From: Thiorhodococcus drewsii AZ1
GTDB lineage: Bacteria > Pseudomonadota > Gammaproteobacteria > Chromatiales > Chromatiaceae
Direction: 5' to 3'
Assembly: GCF_000224065.1 (NCBI RefSeq)
Contig: NZ_AFWT01000028.1
Coordinates: forward strand, 1 to 62,112
Length of the DNA: 62,112 nucleotides
Below are positions 35,259 to 44,942 of this stretch, in pieces. Numbering within the stretch: the stretch's first letter is position 1; each line of letters starts with the position of its first letter. The notes beneath the pieces were generated by a model that saw nothing but the letters and a program-made list of their open reading frames with translations, was not told the DNA's origin and did not search any database. A program made the position numbers and the translations under genes.

Positions 35259-37064
35259 ATGACTGAACTCGATCTCTGGACCTACAGCGTCGTCGGCGCG
35301 ACCTTCGCGCTCTACATCGGCATCGCCATCTGGGCTCGCGCCGGAACCACCGGCGAATTCTACGTCGCCGGCGGCGGCATTCACCCGATCGCCAACGGCA
35401 TGGCGACTGCGGCAGACTGGATGTCTGCGGCTTCCTTCATCTCGATGGCGGGTCTCATCGCCTTCAACGGCTACGGCGCGTCCGTATTTCTCATGGGTTG
35501 GACCGGCGGCTACGTGCTCCTGGCCCTGCTCCTGGCCCCGTACCTGCGTAAGTTCGGCAAGTTCACGGTGCCCGAGTTCATCGGCGACCGTTACTACTCG
35601 CAGTCGGCGCGCATCGTCGCGGTCATCTGTCTGATCCTGGCCTCGATCACCTACGTTATCGGCCAGATGAAGGGTATCGGCGTCGCCTTCTCGCGCTTCC
35701 TTGAGGTTCCCTATGACATGGGCCTCTACATCGGTATGGCCATCGTCGCCGTCTACGCGGTGCTCGGCGGCATGAAGGGTATCACCTACACCCAGATCGC
35801 CCAGTACGTGGTGCTCATCTTCGCCTACACGGTCCCGGCCGTCTTTATCTCGCTGAACTTGACCGGCAACCCGATCCCGCAGATCGGTCTTGGCGGCGAC
35901 TACATGGCAGACGGCGGCGCCAGCGGTCTCACACTGCTCGGCAAGCTCGATCAGGTCGTCACCGAACTCGGGTTCAAAGAATATACGACCCAGGTGATGG
36001 GCAGTACGCTGAACATGTTCGCCTATACCCTGTCGCTCATGATCGGTACCGCCGGTCTTCCGCACGTCATCATCCGCTTCTTCACCGTACCCAAGGTCCG
36101 CGACGCGCGCTACTCGGCCGGCTGGGCGCTGGTCTTCATCGCCCTCCTCTACACCACCGCGCCTGCGGTCGGCGCCATGGCCCGTCTGAACCTGATGGAC
36201 ACCATCCAGACCGGACCGATCGGCGCCGAGACCGGAAACCTTGCCTACGACGAGCGCCCGGACTGGTTCAAGAAGTGGGAAGAGACCGGCCTGCTGCAGT
36301 ACGAGGACAAGAACGGCGACGGCCGCATCCAGTACTACAACGACAAGGACCCAGAGTTCGCCGCAAAGGCCGAGTCGTTCGGCTGGAAGGGCAACGAGAT
36401 GGTCAAGGTCGACCGCGACATCATGGTGCTCGCCAACCCGGAGATCGCCAACCTGCCGGCCTGGGTGATCGCGCTCGTGGTCGCGGGTGGTCTGGCCGCC
36501 GCGCTGTCCACGGCCGCCGGTTTGCTGCTCGCCATCTCATCGGCCATCTCGCATGACCTGCTCAAGGGCGTCTTCGCCAAAGGCATCTCGGAGAAGACCG
36601 AGCTGATGGCGGGACGGATCTCGATGATCGTGGCCATCCTGGTCGCCGGTTATCTGGGCCTCCATCCGCCAGGTTTCGCGGCGGGAACCGTGGCCATCGC
36701 CTTCGGTCTGGCGGCCTCCTCGATCTTCCCGGTCCTGATGATGGGCATCTTCGCCAAGCGGATGAACCGAGCCGGGGCGATCGCGGGTATGGTGTCCGGC
36801 ATCACGGTCACGCTGCTCTACGTGTTCCAGCACAAGGGCATCTTCTTCATCCCGGGCACCGAGTTCCTGATGCCCGAGCTGGGGATGGGACCGGACTGGT
36901 TCCTGGGTATCTCGCCGAATGCCTTCGGGGCCGTGGGCGCACTGGTCAACTTCGCCGTCGCCATCCTGGTCTCGACCGTGACCGCACCCCCGCCGGAGCA
37001 TATCCAGCATCTGGTCGAGGACGTCCGCGTCCCACGTGGAGCCGGCACAGCGGTGGATCATTGA
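35259..37064 (+). CDS. Sodium/solute symporter (VC_2705 subfamily), probable acetate carrier
   Basis: A 601-residue SSS-family transporter with about 13 membrane helices. Family marks are EFYVAGGGIHPIANGMATAADWMSAASF, VPEFIGDRYYS, and GGLAAALSTAAGLLLAISSAISHD (sodium-site region). The loop between helices at about 320-390 contains DKNGDGRIQYYN (D350-N361), which looks like an EF-hand calcium loop. The subfamily together with DUF4212 and a nearby acs gene points to acetate or another short-chain carboxylate; lactate or pyruvate cannot be excluded. A terminator follows. Confidence 0.87.
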   Translation: MTELDLWTYSVVGATFALYIGIAIWARAGTTGEFYVAGGGIHPIANGMATAADWMSAASFISMAGLIAFNGYGASVFLMGWTGGYVLLALLLAPYLRKFGKFTVPEFIGDRYYSQSARIVAVICLILASITYVIGQMKGIGVAFSRFLEVPYDMGLYIGMAIVAVYAVLGGMKGITYTQIAQYVVLIFAYTVPAVFISLNLTGNPIPQIGLGGDYMADGGASGLTLLGKLDQVVTELGFKEYTTQVMGSTLNMFAYTLSLMIGTAGLPHVIIRFFTVPKVRDARYSAGWALVFIALLYTTAPAVGAMARLNLMDTIQTGPIGAETGNLAYDERPDWFKKWEETGLLQYEDKNGDGRIQYYNDKDPEFAAKAESFGWKGNEMVKVDRDIMVLANPEIANLPAWVIALVVAGGLAAALSTAAGLLLAISSAISHDLLKGVFAKGISEKTELMAGRISMIVAILVAGYLGLHPPGFAAGTVAIAFGLAASSIFPVLMMGIFAKRMNRAGAIAGMVSGITVTLLYVFQHKGIFFIPGTEFLMPELGMGPDWFLGISPNAFGAVGALVNFAVAILVSTVTAPPPEHIQHLVEDVRVPRGAGTAVDH

Positions 37065-37092
37065 TCCGCTCCGCCTGATCGACACGTTGGAC

Positions 37093-37117
37093 AAGCCCCG
37101 CTTCGGCGGGGCTTTTT
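37093..37117 (+). terminator. Intrinsic terminator after the symporter gene
   Basis: AAGCCCCGC, TTC loop, GGCGGGGCTTTTT: a strong stem followed by five T residues, 29 bases after the symporter stop. Confidence 0.9.
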
Positions 37118-37225
37118 GCGGCCACCTGAAGCACGCCGTACCCAGACGACGCCAAACTCCGATGAAATCGCCATGATTCGTCTGCAGTTTCAGGTTTCTT
37201 GACAGCAACGACAGGGTCTATCGCG

Positions 37226-39094
37226 ATGGATATCGAACTGATCGAGATCCAGGAATTCCTGGCCAGCCACCCTCCCTTCGATCAGCTACCCGAGGAGACG
37301 CTCGCGCGCCTCCCGAAACGGCTCTCGATCCGCTATTTCCGGCGCGGAAGCGACTTCCCACCCGAGGACGAAACTCCGGCGTGTCTCTACATCCTGCGCA
37401 AGGGCGCGATCGAGCTGCACGACCTGCAGGGAGAGCTGATTGGCAAGCTGGCGGAGGGCGACCTCTGCGACATCCACTGCCACGCGAATCGCGATGAGGT
37501 CGACTATCAGGCCAGCCCCGTCGAGGACACGCTCGTCTATGCACTGCCCTGCGACGAACTGACCCAGCTGAGGCGCGAGCACACCGCCTTCGCCGAGCAT
37601 TTCGAGCAGTCCATCTCGAACCGTCTGCGCAAGGCGCTGGACGTGATGATCGAGACCCCTCCGGCAGGCACCGGACTCATGACGGTCAAGGTGCGCGACA
37701 TGATCAATCGCGCGCCCATTACCACGCATCCGGACACCAGCATCCGCGAAGCGGCCACGATCATGTCCGAACACCATGTCTCCTCGCTCCTGGTCATGGA
37801 AGACGAACGGCTGGCGGGCATGATCACGGACCGGGATCTGCGCAACCGCTGCGTCGCCGCCGGACTGCCAACGGATCGTCCGGTGCGCGACATCATGACT
37901 TCAGAGCTGACCAGCGTGGACATGGAGACGCTGGGCTTCCAGGCGCTCATCACCATGACACGGCTCAACGTCCACCACCTACCGGTTCTGGACGACGACA
38001 AGCGGGTTGCCGGACTTCTGTCCTCCACGGATCTGACTCGCTTCCAGAGCGCCAATTCGGTCTATCTGGTGGGCGATATACATCGCGCCGACTCGGTCGA
38101 GACACTGGTGCACATCAGCTCCAAGGTGCCCGAGCTACAGGTCCATCTGGTCACGGCCGGCGCCACCTCGAATCATGTGGGACAGGCCGTCAGCGCCATC
38201 ACCGATGCCATCACGCTGCGACTGATCGAGCTGGCCGAGGCCGATCTGGGCGCGCCGCCCGTGCCCTACGCCTGGCTGGTCGGCGGGTCCCAGGCCCGAC
38301 GCGAGCAGTCGTCCCATTCGGATCAGGACAACGCCCTGCTCCTCTCGGACCTGGCCAAACCCGAGCACGAGCCCTATTTCAGCGCCCTCGCCAAATTCGT
38401 CAACGACGGGCTCAACGACTGTGGCTTCATCTACTGTCCGGGCGATGTGATGGCCTCCAACCCCAAATGGCGCCAGCCGCTGCACATCTGGAACAAATAT
38501 TTCGTCAACTGGATCCTCAAACCGGAACCCATGGCGCTCATGCTGTCGAGCGTCTTCTTCGACCTGCGTCCGGTCCACGATCCAGAGCACCTCTTCGGCG
38601 AGTTGCAGGAGCGCGTTCTGCAACGCTCGCGCACCAACCGCATCTTCATCGCCTACATGGCGGCCAACGCGCTCAAGAATCGTCCACCACTCGGATTCTT
38701 CCGCAATATCGTGCTGATCCACGGCGGCGATCACGACCACACCTTCGATATCAAGCATCGCGGCACCGTCCCCATCATCGATCTGGCTCGGGTCTATTCG
38801 CTCTCGGCGGGGCTGAGCGAGACCAATACCATCGAGCGTCTGCAAGCGGCCGCCGAATGCGGGGCATTGAGCAAGGACGGCGCCGCAAATCTGATCGACG
38901 CCTTCGAGTTCATCGGCACGCTGCGCATGCGCCACCAGGCGCGTCAGCTGCGCCAGGGGGGCAAGGCAAACAACTTCCTGGCACCGGACGAGCTGTCGCC
39001 CTTGGAGCGCGGACACCTGAAGGACGTTTTCCTCTATATCAACACCATGCAGGAGTCGCTCGGACAACGGCATCAAACCGGGCGCTTCGCCTAA
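37226..39094 (+). CDS. cNMP/CBS/DUF294 nucleotidyltransferase-like protein
   Basis: A 622-residue soluble sensor-type protein. Domain order: a cyclic-nucleotide-binding-like fold (about 15-130), two CBS domains (about 155-215, VRDMINRAPITTHP; and 220-280, VRDIMTSELTSV), and a DUF294 nucleotidyltransferase-like domain whose active-site motif is intact (G353-G354-S355 with D366-x-D368 in SDQDNALL, as in GlnD), followed by a DUF294 C-terminal helical domain. It may attach or remove nucleotides on a partner protein in response to adenine nucleotides. Position between the symporter and acs suggests control of acetate use. The start at 37226 is the first ATG of the conserved region; a TTG further upstream is less likely. 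Confidence 0.85.
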   Translation: MDIELIEIQEFLASHPPFDQLPEETLARLPKRLSIRYFRRGSDFPPEDETPACLYILRKGAIELHDLQGELIGKLAEGDLCDIHCHANRDEVDYQASPVEDTLVYALPCDELTQLRREHTAFAEHFEQSISNRLRKALDVMIETPPAGTGLMTVKVRDMINRAPITTHPDTSIREAATIMSEHHVSSLLVMEDERLAGMITDRDLRNRCVAAGLPTDRPVRDIMTSELTSVDMETLGFQALITMTRLNVHHLPVLDDDKRVAGLLSSTDLTRFQSANSVYLVGDIHRADSVETLVHISSKVPELQVHLVTAGATSNHVGQAVSAITDAITLRLIELAEADLGAPPVPYAWLVGGSQARREQSSHSDQDNALLLSDLAKPEHEPYFSALAKFVNDGLNDCGFIYCPGDVMASNPKWRQPLHIWNKYFVNWILKPEPMALMLSSVFFDLRPVHDPEHLFGELQERVLQRSRTNRIFIAYMAANALKNRPPLGFFRNIVLIHGGDHDHTFDIKHRGTVPIIDLARVYSLSAGLSETNTIERLQAAAECGALSKDGAANLIDAFEFIGTLRMRHQARQLRQGGKANNFLAPDELSPLERGHLKDVFLYINTMQESLGQRHQTGRFA

Positions 39095-39119
39095 CGCCGC
39101 CCGTTACCGAGTCCCATTG

Positions 39120-39797
39120 ATGCCACTATTCATCGACTGGCGAAGACGCTGGCGTCTGCGCACCGCCCCTCGGGGACCGCTGCGCGGCTATCTGGAGCAC
39201 CCCTTCCCGCTCGCCAACCGGGATTACCGTGACGTCGAATATCTGGCGATCGACCTGGAGACGACCGGTCTCGACTGCAAACGCGACCTGATTCTCAGCG
39301 TCGGCTATGTGACCGTGCGCGGCATCCAGGTCGATCTCTCGACCGCATGCCACCGGGTGGTGCGGATCGATCGCGCCATCCCGGAGGCAAGCGCCGTAAT
39401 ACACCAGATCACCGACGATCAATCGGCACGGGGACAGGAACTCGCCGAGGTCATGGAAGAAATGCTCGAACATTTGGCTGGGAAGGTGATGATCGCCCAC
39501 CACGCCCACATCGAGGAGAGTTTTCTGTCGAAGGCCTGCAAGGAATGCTGGGGAAAGGGTCTGCTGATGCCGGTAATCGACACCCAGGAATTGGCCTTCC
39601 GGACCTTCGAGCGGCGCCAGATTCCATTCAAACCATCCGACCTGCGCCTCCATGCGCTGGGGCACCGCTATAACCTGCCCCGTTACAGCGCCCATAATGC
39701 GCTGAGCGACGCGATCGCTGCAGCCGAGCTTTTCCTTGCCCAGGCCGCCTATCGCGATGATGGAAAAAATCTGAAACTCGCCGAATTTCTCTGTTAA
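39120..39797 (+). CDS. DnaQ-like 3'-5' exonuclease
   Basis: A 225-residue DEDDh exonuclease. Exo I is AIDLETTGLD (about 42-51), Exo II is in the VMIAHHAHIEESFL segment and Exo III is YSAHNALSDAIAAAELFL. The N-terminal 35 residues (RRRWRLRTAPRGPLRGYLEHPFP) are typical of a subgroup found beside DUF294/CBS proteins and acetate genes. Related proteins are annotated as DNA polymerase III epsilon-like; the substrate may instead be RNA or a nucleotide-modified protein. Its ATG at 39120 follows the preceding stop by 25 bases, so the two are probably co-transcribed. Confidence 0.85.
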   Translation: MPLFIDWRRRWRLRTAPRGPLRGYLEHPFPLANRDYRDVEYLAIDLETTGLDCKRDLILSVGYVTVRGIQVDLSTACHRVVRIDRAIPEASAVIHQITDDQSARGQELAEVMEEMLEHLAGKVMIAHHAHIEESFLSKACKECWGKGLLMPVIDTQELAFRTFERRQIPFKPSDLRLHALGHRYNLPRYSAHNALSDAIAAAELFLAQAAYRDDGKNLKLAEFLC

Positions 39798-39963
39798 TAA
39801 TAGGTAGAAACCCCTAAACGAGATGGTTCACGGCTAGATACTTTTGCGTTTGCCGGTTTACTATTCGCTATCACCCGCAGCCAGCGCACAATCACACCTG
39901 AACAATAGAATGGGTCTGCTGGCGCCGATCACATGACAACCCAGAGCTGAGGAGATGACACTT

Positions 39964-41910
39964 ATGTCAGAAGAAAAGGTCTATGCAGTACCAGCGGAAA
40001 TCGCCGCGAAGACCCACGTCAATGCCGAGCAGTATGCGGCGATGTACCAGCGTTCAGTCGATGATCCCGAGGGTTTCTGGGCGGAACAGGCGGAGCAGTT
40101 CGTCACCTGGAGCAAGAAATGGGACCGCGTGCTCGACTACAGCTTCAACCCGGATAATCTGTACGTCAAGTGGTTCGACGGCGGCAAGCTGAACGTCTCC
40201 TACAACTGCCTGGACCGCCACCTGGAGACCCGTGGCGATCAGGTGGCCATCATCTGGGAAGGCGACAACCCGAACGAGGACCGTAAGATCACCTACCGCG
40301 AGCTGCACGCGGAGGTCTGCAAGCTGGCAAACGTCTTCAAGGCACGCGGCGTCCAGAAGGGCGACCGCGTGTGCATCTATCTGCCGATGATCCCCGAGGC
40401 GACGGTCGCCATGCTGGCCTGCACCCGCATCGGCGCGGTGCACTCCATCGTCTTCGGCGGCTTCTCGCCCGATTCGTTGCGCGACCGCGTGCTCGACTCC
40501 GAGTGCAAGCTGGTCATCACCTCCGACGAGAGCGTGCGCGGAGGACGTCACATCCCGCTCAAGAAGAACGCCGACGTCGCGCTGCAGGAATGCCCCAACG
40601 TCGAGACTCTGGTCGTCGTGCGTCGCACAGGCGGCAGCGTCGAATGGACCGAGGGCCGCGACCTCTGGTACGACGAGGCCATGACCACCGCCTCCACCGA
40701 CTGCCCGCCCGAGGACATGGATGCTGAGGATCCGCTCTTCGTCCTCTATACCTCCGGCTCGACCGGCAAACCGAAGGGTGTATTGCACACCACCGGCGGC
40801 TATCTGGTCTATGCGGCCATGACCCACAAATACACCTTCGACTACCAGGACGGCGAGGTCTATTGGTGCACCGCAGACGTCGGCTGGGTCACGGGACACA
40901 CCTACATCGTCTATGGTCCGCTGGCCAATGGCGCAACCTCGCTGATGTTCGAGGGCATTCCGAACTATCCGGACATGTCGCGCTTCTGGGAGGTCGTCGA
41001 CAAGCATAACGTCGCCATCTTCTATACCGCCCCGACCGCCATCCGCTCGCTGATGCGTGCCGGCGAGGAGCCGGTCAAGAAGACCTCGCGCAAATCGTTG
41101 CGCATCCTGGGTTCGGTCGGCGAGCCGATCAATCCCGAAGCCTGGGAGTGGTACTACCGCGTGGTCGGCGATGCGCGTTGCCCGATCGTCGATACCTGGT
41201 GGCAAACCGAAACAGGCGGCCATCTCATCACTCCGCTACCGGGCGCCACGCCGCTGAAGCCGGGCTCGGCAAGCCGTCCCTTCTTCGGCGTCGCTCCCGC
41301 GCTGGTCGACCCGGCCGAGGGCACCCCAATCCAGGGCGCAGGCGAGGGTGCGCTGGTGCTATCGCACCCCTGGCCGGCGATGATGCGCACCGTCTACGGC
41401 GACCATCAGCGCTTCATCGACACCTATTTCAAGCAGTACCCCGGGAACTACTTCACCGGTGACGGCGCCCGACGCGATGCTGACGGCTACTACTGGATCA
41501 CCGGGCGTATCGACGACGTGCTCAACGTCTCCGGCCACCGCCTGGGCACGGCCGAGATCGAGTCCGCGTTGGTGTTGCATCCGCACGTTGCCGAGGCGGC
41601 TGTCGTCGGCTATCCGCACGACCTCAAGGGTCAGGGCATCTACGCCTACGTGACCCCGATGGCCGGCGTCGCCCCGAGCGACGAACTCAAGAAGGAGTTG
41701 GTCGCCATGGTACGCGGAGAGATCGGCCCGATCGCGACGGTCGATGTCATCCAGTGGGCACCTGGCCTGCCGAAGACGCGTTCCGGCAAAATCATGCGCC
41801 GCATCCTGCGCAAGATTGCAGCCAACGAAATCGATTCGCTGGGCGATACCTCGACCCTCGCCGATCCGACCGTGGTGAACGATCTGATCGATAACCGCGC
41901 AAATCGCTAA
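39964..41910 (+). CDS. acs: Acetyl-CoA synthetase (AMP-forming)
   Basis: Activates acetate to acetyl-CoA through acetyl-AMP. The 648-residue enzyme has the AMP-binding motif [11 protein letters not shown] (262-272), TWWQTETGG, the hinge region [21 protein letters not shown] and the regulatory lysine K609 in [11 protein letters not shown], the site acetylated by Pat-type enzymes in Salmonella Acs. The AGGAG ribosome site lies eight bases before the ATG at 39964; another ATG three codons upstream touches the ribosome site and is rejected. It closes the acetate module and is followed by a hairpin. Confidence 0.96.
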   Translation: MSEEKVYAVPAEIAAKTHVNAEQYAAMYQRSVDDPEGFWAEQAEQFVTWSKKWDRVLDYSFNPDNLYVKWFDGGKLNVSYNCLDRHLETRGDQVAIIWEGDNPNEDRKITYRELHAEVCKLANVFKARGVQKGDRVCIYLPMIPEATVAMLACTRIGAVHSIVFGGFSPDSLRDRVLDSECKLVITSDESVRGGRHIPLKKNADVALQECPNVETLVVVRRTGGSVEWTEGRDLWYDEAMTTASTDCPPEDMDAEDPLFVLYTSGSTGKPKGVLHTTGGYLVYAAMTHKYTFDYQDGEVYWCTADVGWVTGHTYIVYGPLANGATSLMFEGIPNYPDMSRFWEVVDKHNVAIFYTAPTAIRSLMRAGEEPVKKTSRKSLRILGSVGEPINPEAWEWYYRVVGDARCPIVDTWWQTETGGHLITPLPGATPLKPGSASRPFFGVAPALVDPAEGTPIQGAGEGALVLSHPWPAMMRTVYGDHQRFIDTYFKQYPGNYFTGDGARRDADGYYWITGRIDDVLNVSGHRLGTAEIESALVLHPHVAEAAVVGYPHDLKGQGIYAYVTPMAGVAPSDELKKELVAMVRGEIGPIATVDVIQWAPGLPKTRSGKIMRRILRKIAANEIDSLGDTSTLADPTVVNDLIDNRANR

Positions 41911-41925
41911 GGCGTAAGACGCATG

Positions 41926-41950
41926 CCCGCCGATCCACGTGATCGGCGGG
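41926..41950 (+). terminator. Hairpin after acs
   Basis: CCCGCCGATC, CACGT loop, GATCGGCGGG: a ten-base-pair perfect stem 16 bases behind the acs stop. It lacks a clear T tract, so efficiency is uncertain. The following 236 bases up to the NYN gene hold no recognisable feature. Confidence 0.6.
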
Positions 41951-42186
41951 CGCTCCCTGCGTTCCGGTGCCTGCAGCCCGCTCCACCCCACAGGCCGCGC
42001 TGTGCTACCTTCTTAATCCCCACGTCCTTCGTCGAGGCCGCGCCCCTCCCGCCAGCCGGCCCCAACCGTCGAAATACTAGGGATGCCCGAGATCCATAAC
42101 GGATTTTCACTACCACAACGGCCAACCACCGACCTCTGAAGAGGCCAGTCGCTTGGCTAATCAATGCTGTATGAACGAGGTTTAGT

Positions 42187-43020
42187 TTGGGTGCGAATTT
42201 TCGAGTAGGCGTCTTCGTCGACGCCGAAAACATCCGCTACAACGGTGGTTACCAGATGCGCTACGATGTGCTGCGACATTTCGCGGCGCGCGAAGGCGGC
42301 ATTCTGCAACGACTCAACACCTATATGGCGTTCGATGTGGAACGCTCGCGGGAGGATCTGGAATACAAAAAGAAGGCGCAAACCTATCAGCAGATGGTGC
42401 GCGACTTCGGCTGGAAGATCACCGTCAAGGAGGTTCGCCGTTACACGGACGAAAACGGCAACGTCACGACCAAGGCCAATGCCGATCTGGACATGGCCGT
42501 GGATGCCATGCTACAGGTCAATCGGCTCGATCAAGTCTTGCTGGTCACAGGCGATGGCGATTTCCTCCAGGTGGTCGAGGCTCTGCAGAATACCGGCTGC
42601 CGGGTCGAACTGGTCGGCTTCAAAAACGTCTCGCGCCGACTCAAGGAGAAGGTCGACAATTTCTATTCCGGCTTTTTGATACCGGACCTGCTGCCGATTG
42701 CCTATGAGCCTCGCAACGAATGGGGGCAGCCGTCCTCATGCGTCCGCGGCGTCTGCACCAAATGGTTCCCGGATAAGGGCTACGGTTTCCTGCGGATCAT
42801 GAACGACATCTCGCCCAACCTCTGGATTACCGACCCGCGAGAGCCACTTTCGCCCTATACGAGCGTCTTCTGCCACGCCAACGAGCTCGCCGACGAGGTT
42901 ACGGAGGACCTGCTCATGAATCGCGAAACCATCCTCGAGTTCTATGTGAACGAGAGCGAGCAGAAGGACAACGGCTTGGTCGCCAACAATGTCAGATTGG
43001 CGTTTTCGGTGAATCGGTAG
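42187..43020 (+). CDS. NYN domain nuclease-like protein with cold-shock-like C-terminus
   Basis: A 277-residue protein. The N-terminal two thirds is a NYN (PIN-like, DUF88/LabA) domain with acidic residues D12 (VFVDAENI), D100 (ADLDMAVDAM) and D123/D125 (TGDGDFLQVV), the set expected for a metal-dependent ribonuclease. The C-terminal part reads GVCTKWFPDKGYGFLRI, matching the start of a cold-shock/OB domain with its RNP-1 (KGYGF). A nuclease joined to an RNA-binding domain suggests RNA processing or decay. The start is TTG, supported by GAGG about seven bases upstream and because the next Met would cut off the first active-site Asp. Confidence 0.8.
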   Translation: MGANFRVGVFVDAENIRYNGGYQMRYDVLRHFAAREGGILQRLNTYMAFDVERSREDLEYKKKAQTYQQMVRDFGWKITVKEVRRYTDENGNVTTKANADLDMAVDAMLQVNRLDQVLLVTGDGDFLQVVEALQNTGCRVELVGFKNVSRRLKEKVDNFYSGFLIPDLLPIAYEPRNEWGQPSSCVRGVCTKWFPDKGYGFLRIMNDISPNLWITDPREPLSPYTSVFCHANELADEVTEDLLMNRETILEFYVNESEQKDNGLVANNVRLAFSVNR

Positions 43021-43203
43021 GAGATTCGAATGACCAACCGCATCGGGTAGCCATCGATCCGCGAGCTGGGCCTGGCGATCAACAGTCCCCCCCGCCTCGA
43101 CTGGCTCGCCGCAGAACATCTCGCCCCACGAGCACAAGCCAACCGCATCGGCTCGGACTCGGTGAGGGATAATGCGCGGATGTCACGACGGGAAATGCAG
43201 CCA

Positions 43204-44922
43204 ATGTCGACGGAGCAAGCCAGCACAATCAAACCTTCCGGCCTCGCCTGGCGGCTGGTCAGAGATCAGCTCATCTCCGAGCAGCAGATGCTCGCGAGCT
43301 ACGAGGAGGCGGCCCAACAAAACAAGGGCTTCGTCCGTCATCTCGTCGAGCAACGATTGCTGGATAGCCGGCGCATCGCCATTGCGGCCTCGCACGAATT
43401 CGGGGTGCCGCTGCTCGACCTGGCCGCCCTGGATCTGAGCAATCTCCCCACAACCCTGGTCGACGAGCGACTGATCAGCAAGCATCGGGCGCTGCCGCTG
43501 ATGCGCCGCGGCAATCGGCTCTTCGTCGCCGTCTCCGACCCGACCAACGATAAGGCGCTGGAGGAGATCCGCTTCAACACCGGGCTGGCGATCGATGCCA
43601 TCCTGGTCGAGGAAGACAAGCTCAATGCCGCCATCGCAACCGCAATCGAGGCCCAAGACACCACCACGATCGGCGATTTCATGGACGCCGAGCTCGAGAA
43701 ACTCGAGATCGCCACAGACGACGAGGAGGCCGCCGAGGACGTCGATGCCAACATCGACGACGCGCCCATCGTCCGTTATGTCAACAAGATCCTGGTCGAC
43801 GCCATCACTGCCGGTGCCTCGGACATCCATTTCGAGCCCTTCGAGAAATTCTTTCGCGTCCGCTTCCGTCAGGATGGCTTGCTGCGCGAAGTGGCCAACC
43901 CACCGCTCAACCTCGCCACCCGTCTCACCGCACGCCTGAAGGTCATGTCACGGATGAACATCGCCGAACGGCGTATCCCCCAGGACGGACGCATCAAACT
44001 CAAGCTGAGCCGCACGCGCGACATCGATTTCCGTGTCAATACACTGCCGACGCTCTACGGCGAGAAGGTGGTTCTGCGGATTCTGGACTCCAGCTCGGCA
44101 CAGGTCGGCATTGAGGCGCTCGGCTTCGAGGCCGAGCAACGTGAGGCGTTTCTCAGCGCGATCAAGAAGCCCTATGGCATGATACTGGTCACTGGACCGA
44201 CCGGCTCGGGCAAGACGGTGTCGCTCTACACCGCCCTCAACATTCTCAACGAACCAGATGTCAACATCTCCACGGTCGAGGACCCGGTCGAAATCCAGGT
44301 CGCCGGGATCAATCAGGTCAACCTGAACAACAAGACCGGCCTGACCTTTGCCGCCGCGTTGCGCGCATTCCTGCGCCAAGACCCGGACATCCTGATGGTG
44401 GGTGAGATTCGCGACCTGGAAACGGCGGAGATCGCCGTCAAGGCGGCGCAAACAGGCCATTTGGTGCTATCGACGCTGCATACGAACGACGCGCCTCAAT
44501 CACTGACGCGTCTCGCCAACATGGGGGTTGCGCCCTTCAATATCGCCTCATCGGTGCTGCTCATCATGGCCCAGCGTCTCACGAGACGGCTATGCGTCCA
44601 TTGCCGCGCGCTGGTGGACCTGCCCCGGGAGGCATTGCGCGAGGAAGGATTCACCGACGAGGAGATCGACGAGGGACTGGAAATCTATGGACCCGTCGGC
44701 TGCGAACACTGCACCAAGGGTTACCGCGGGCGGGTCGGCATTTTCCAGGTGATGGAGGTTTCCGAGGACATCTCACGCCTGATCCTTGAGGGTGGAAACG
44801 CCATGCAGCTGGCCGAACAGGCGGAACGCGAGGGCGTGTCGGACCTGCGCCGTTCAGGTCTGCGCAAGGTAAAGGCGGGCATCACCAGCTTGGAAGAGAT
44901 CAATCGGGTCACCAAGGAATAA
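43204..44922 (+). CDS. pilB: Type IV pilus assembly ATPase PilB
   Basis: Hexameric cytoplasmic ATPase that powers pilus extension. The 572-residue protein has an N-terminal MshEN/T2SSE-N domain (about 5-150), an Asp/Glu-rich linker (about 150-180), and the GspE-type ATPase core: Walker A TGPTGSGKT (330-338), Asp box STVEDPVEI, Walker B region ILMVGEIRDLETA and His box TLHTNDA. A tetracysteine zinc motif is present (C464-x2-C467 and C500-x2-C503), typical of PilB rather than PilT. The start at 43204 has GGGAA upstream; earlier in-frame starts give 5-14 odd residues. pilC follows after 20 bases. Confidence 0.94.
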   Translation: MSTEQASTIKPSGLAWRLVRDQLISEQQMLASYEEAAQQNKGFVRHLVEQRLLDSRRIAIAASHEFGVPLLDLAALDLSNLPTTLVDERLISKHRALPLMRRGNRLFVAVSDPTNDKALEEIRFNTGLAIDAILVEEDKLNAAIATAIEAQDTTTIGDFMDAELEKLEIATDDEEAAEDVDANIDDAPIVRYVNKILVDAITAGASDIHFEPFEKFFRVRFRQDGLLREVANPPLNLATRLTARLKVMSRMNIAERRIPQDGRIKLKLSRTRDIDFRVNTLPTLYGEKVVLRILDSSSAQVGIEALGFEAEQREAFLSAIKKPYGMILVTGPTGSGKTVSLYTALNILNEPDVNISTVEDPVEIQVAGINQVNLNNKTGLTFAAALRAFLRQDPDILMVGEIRDLETAEIAVKAAQTGHLVLSTLHTNDAPQSLTRLANMGVAPFNIASSVLLIMAQRLTRRLCVHCRALVDLPREALREEGFTDEEIDEGLEIYGPVGCEHCTKGYRGRVGIFQVMEVSEDISRLILEGGNAMQLAEQAEREGVSDLRRSGLRKVKAGITSLEEINRVTKE

Positions 44923-44942
44923 TCTAGCTCGGAGTAATCGCG

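Noticed and set aside
43030-43203. Coding-like stretch in frame with pilB (INSPPRLDWLAAEHLAPRAQ region) after an early TAG
   Set aside because: It might be a gene remnant, but it is short, follows an in-frame stop at 43048, and I cannot tie it to a family with confidence.
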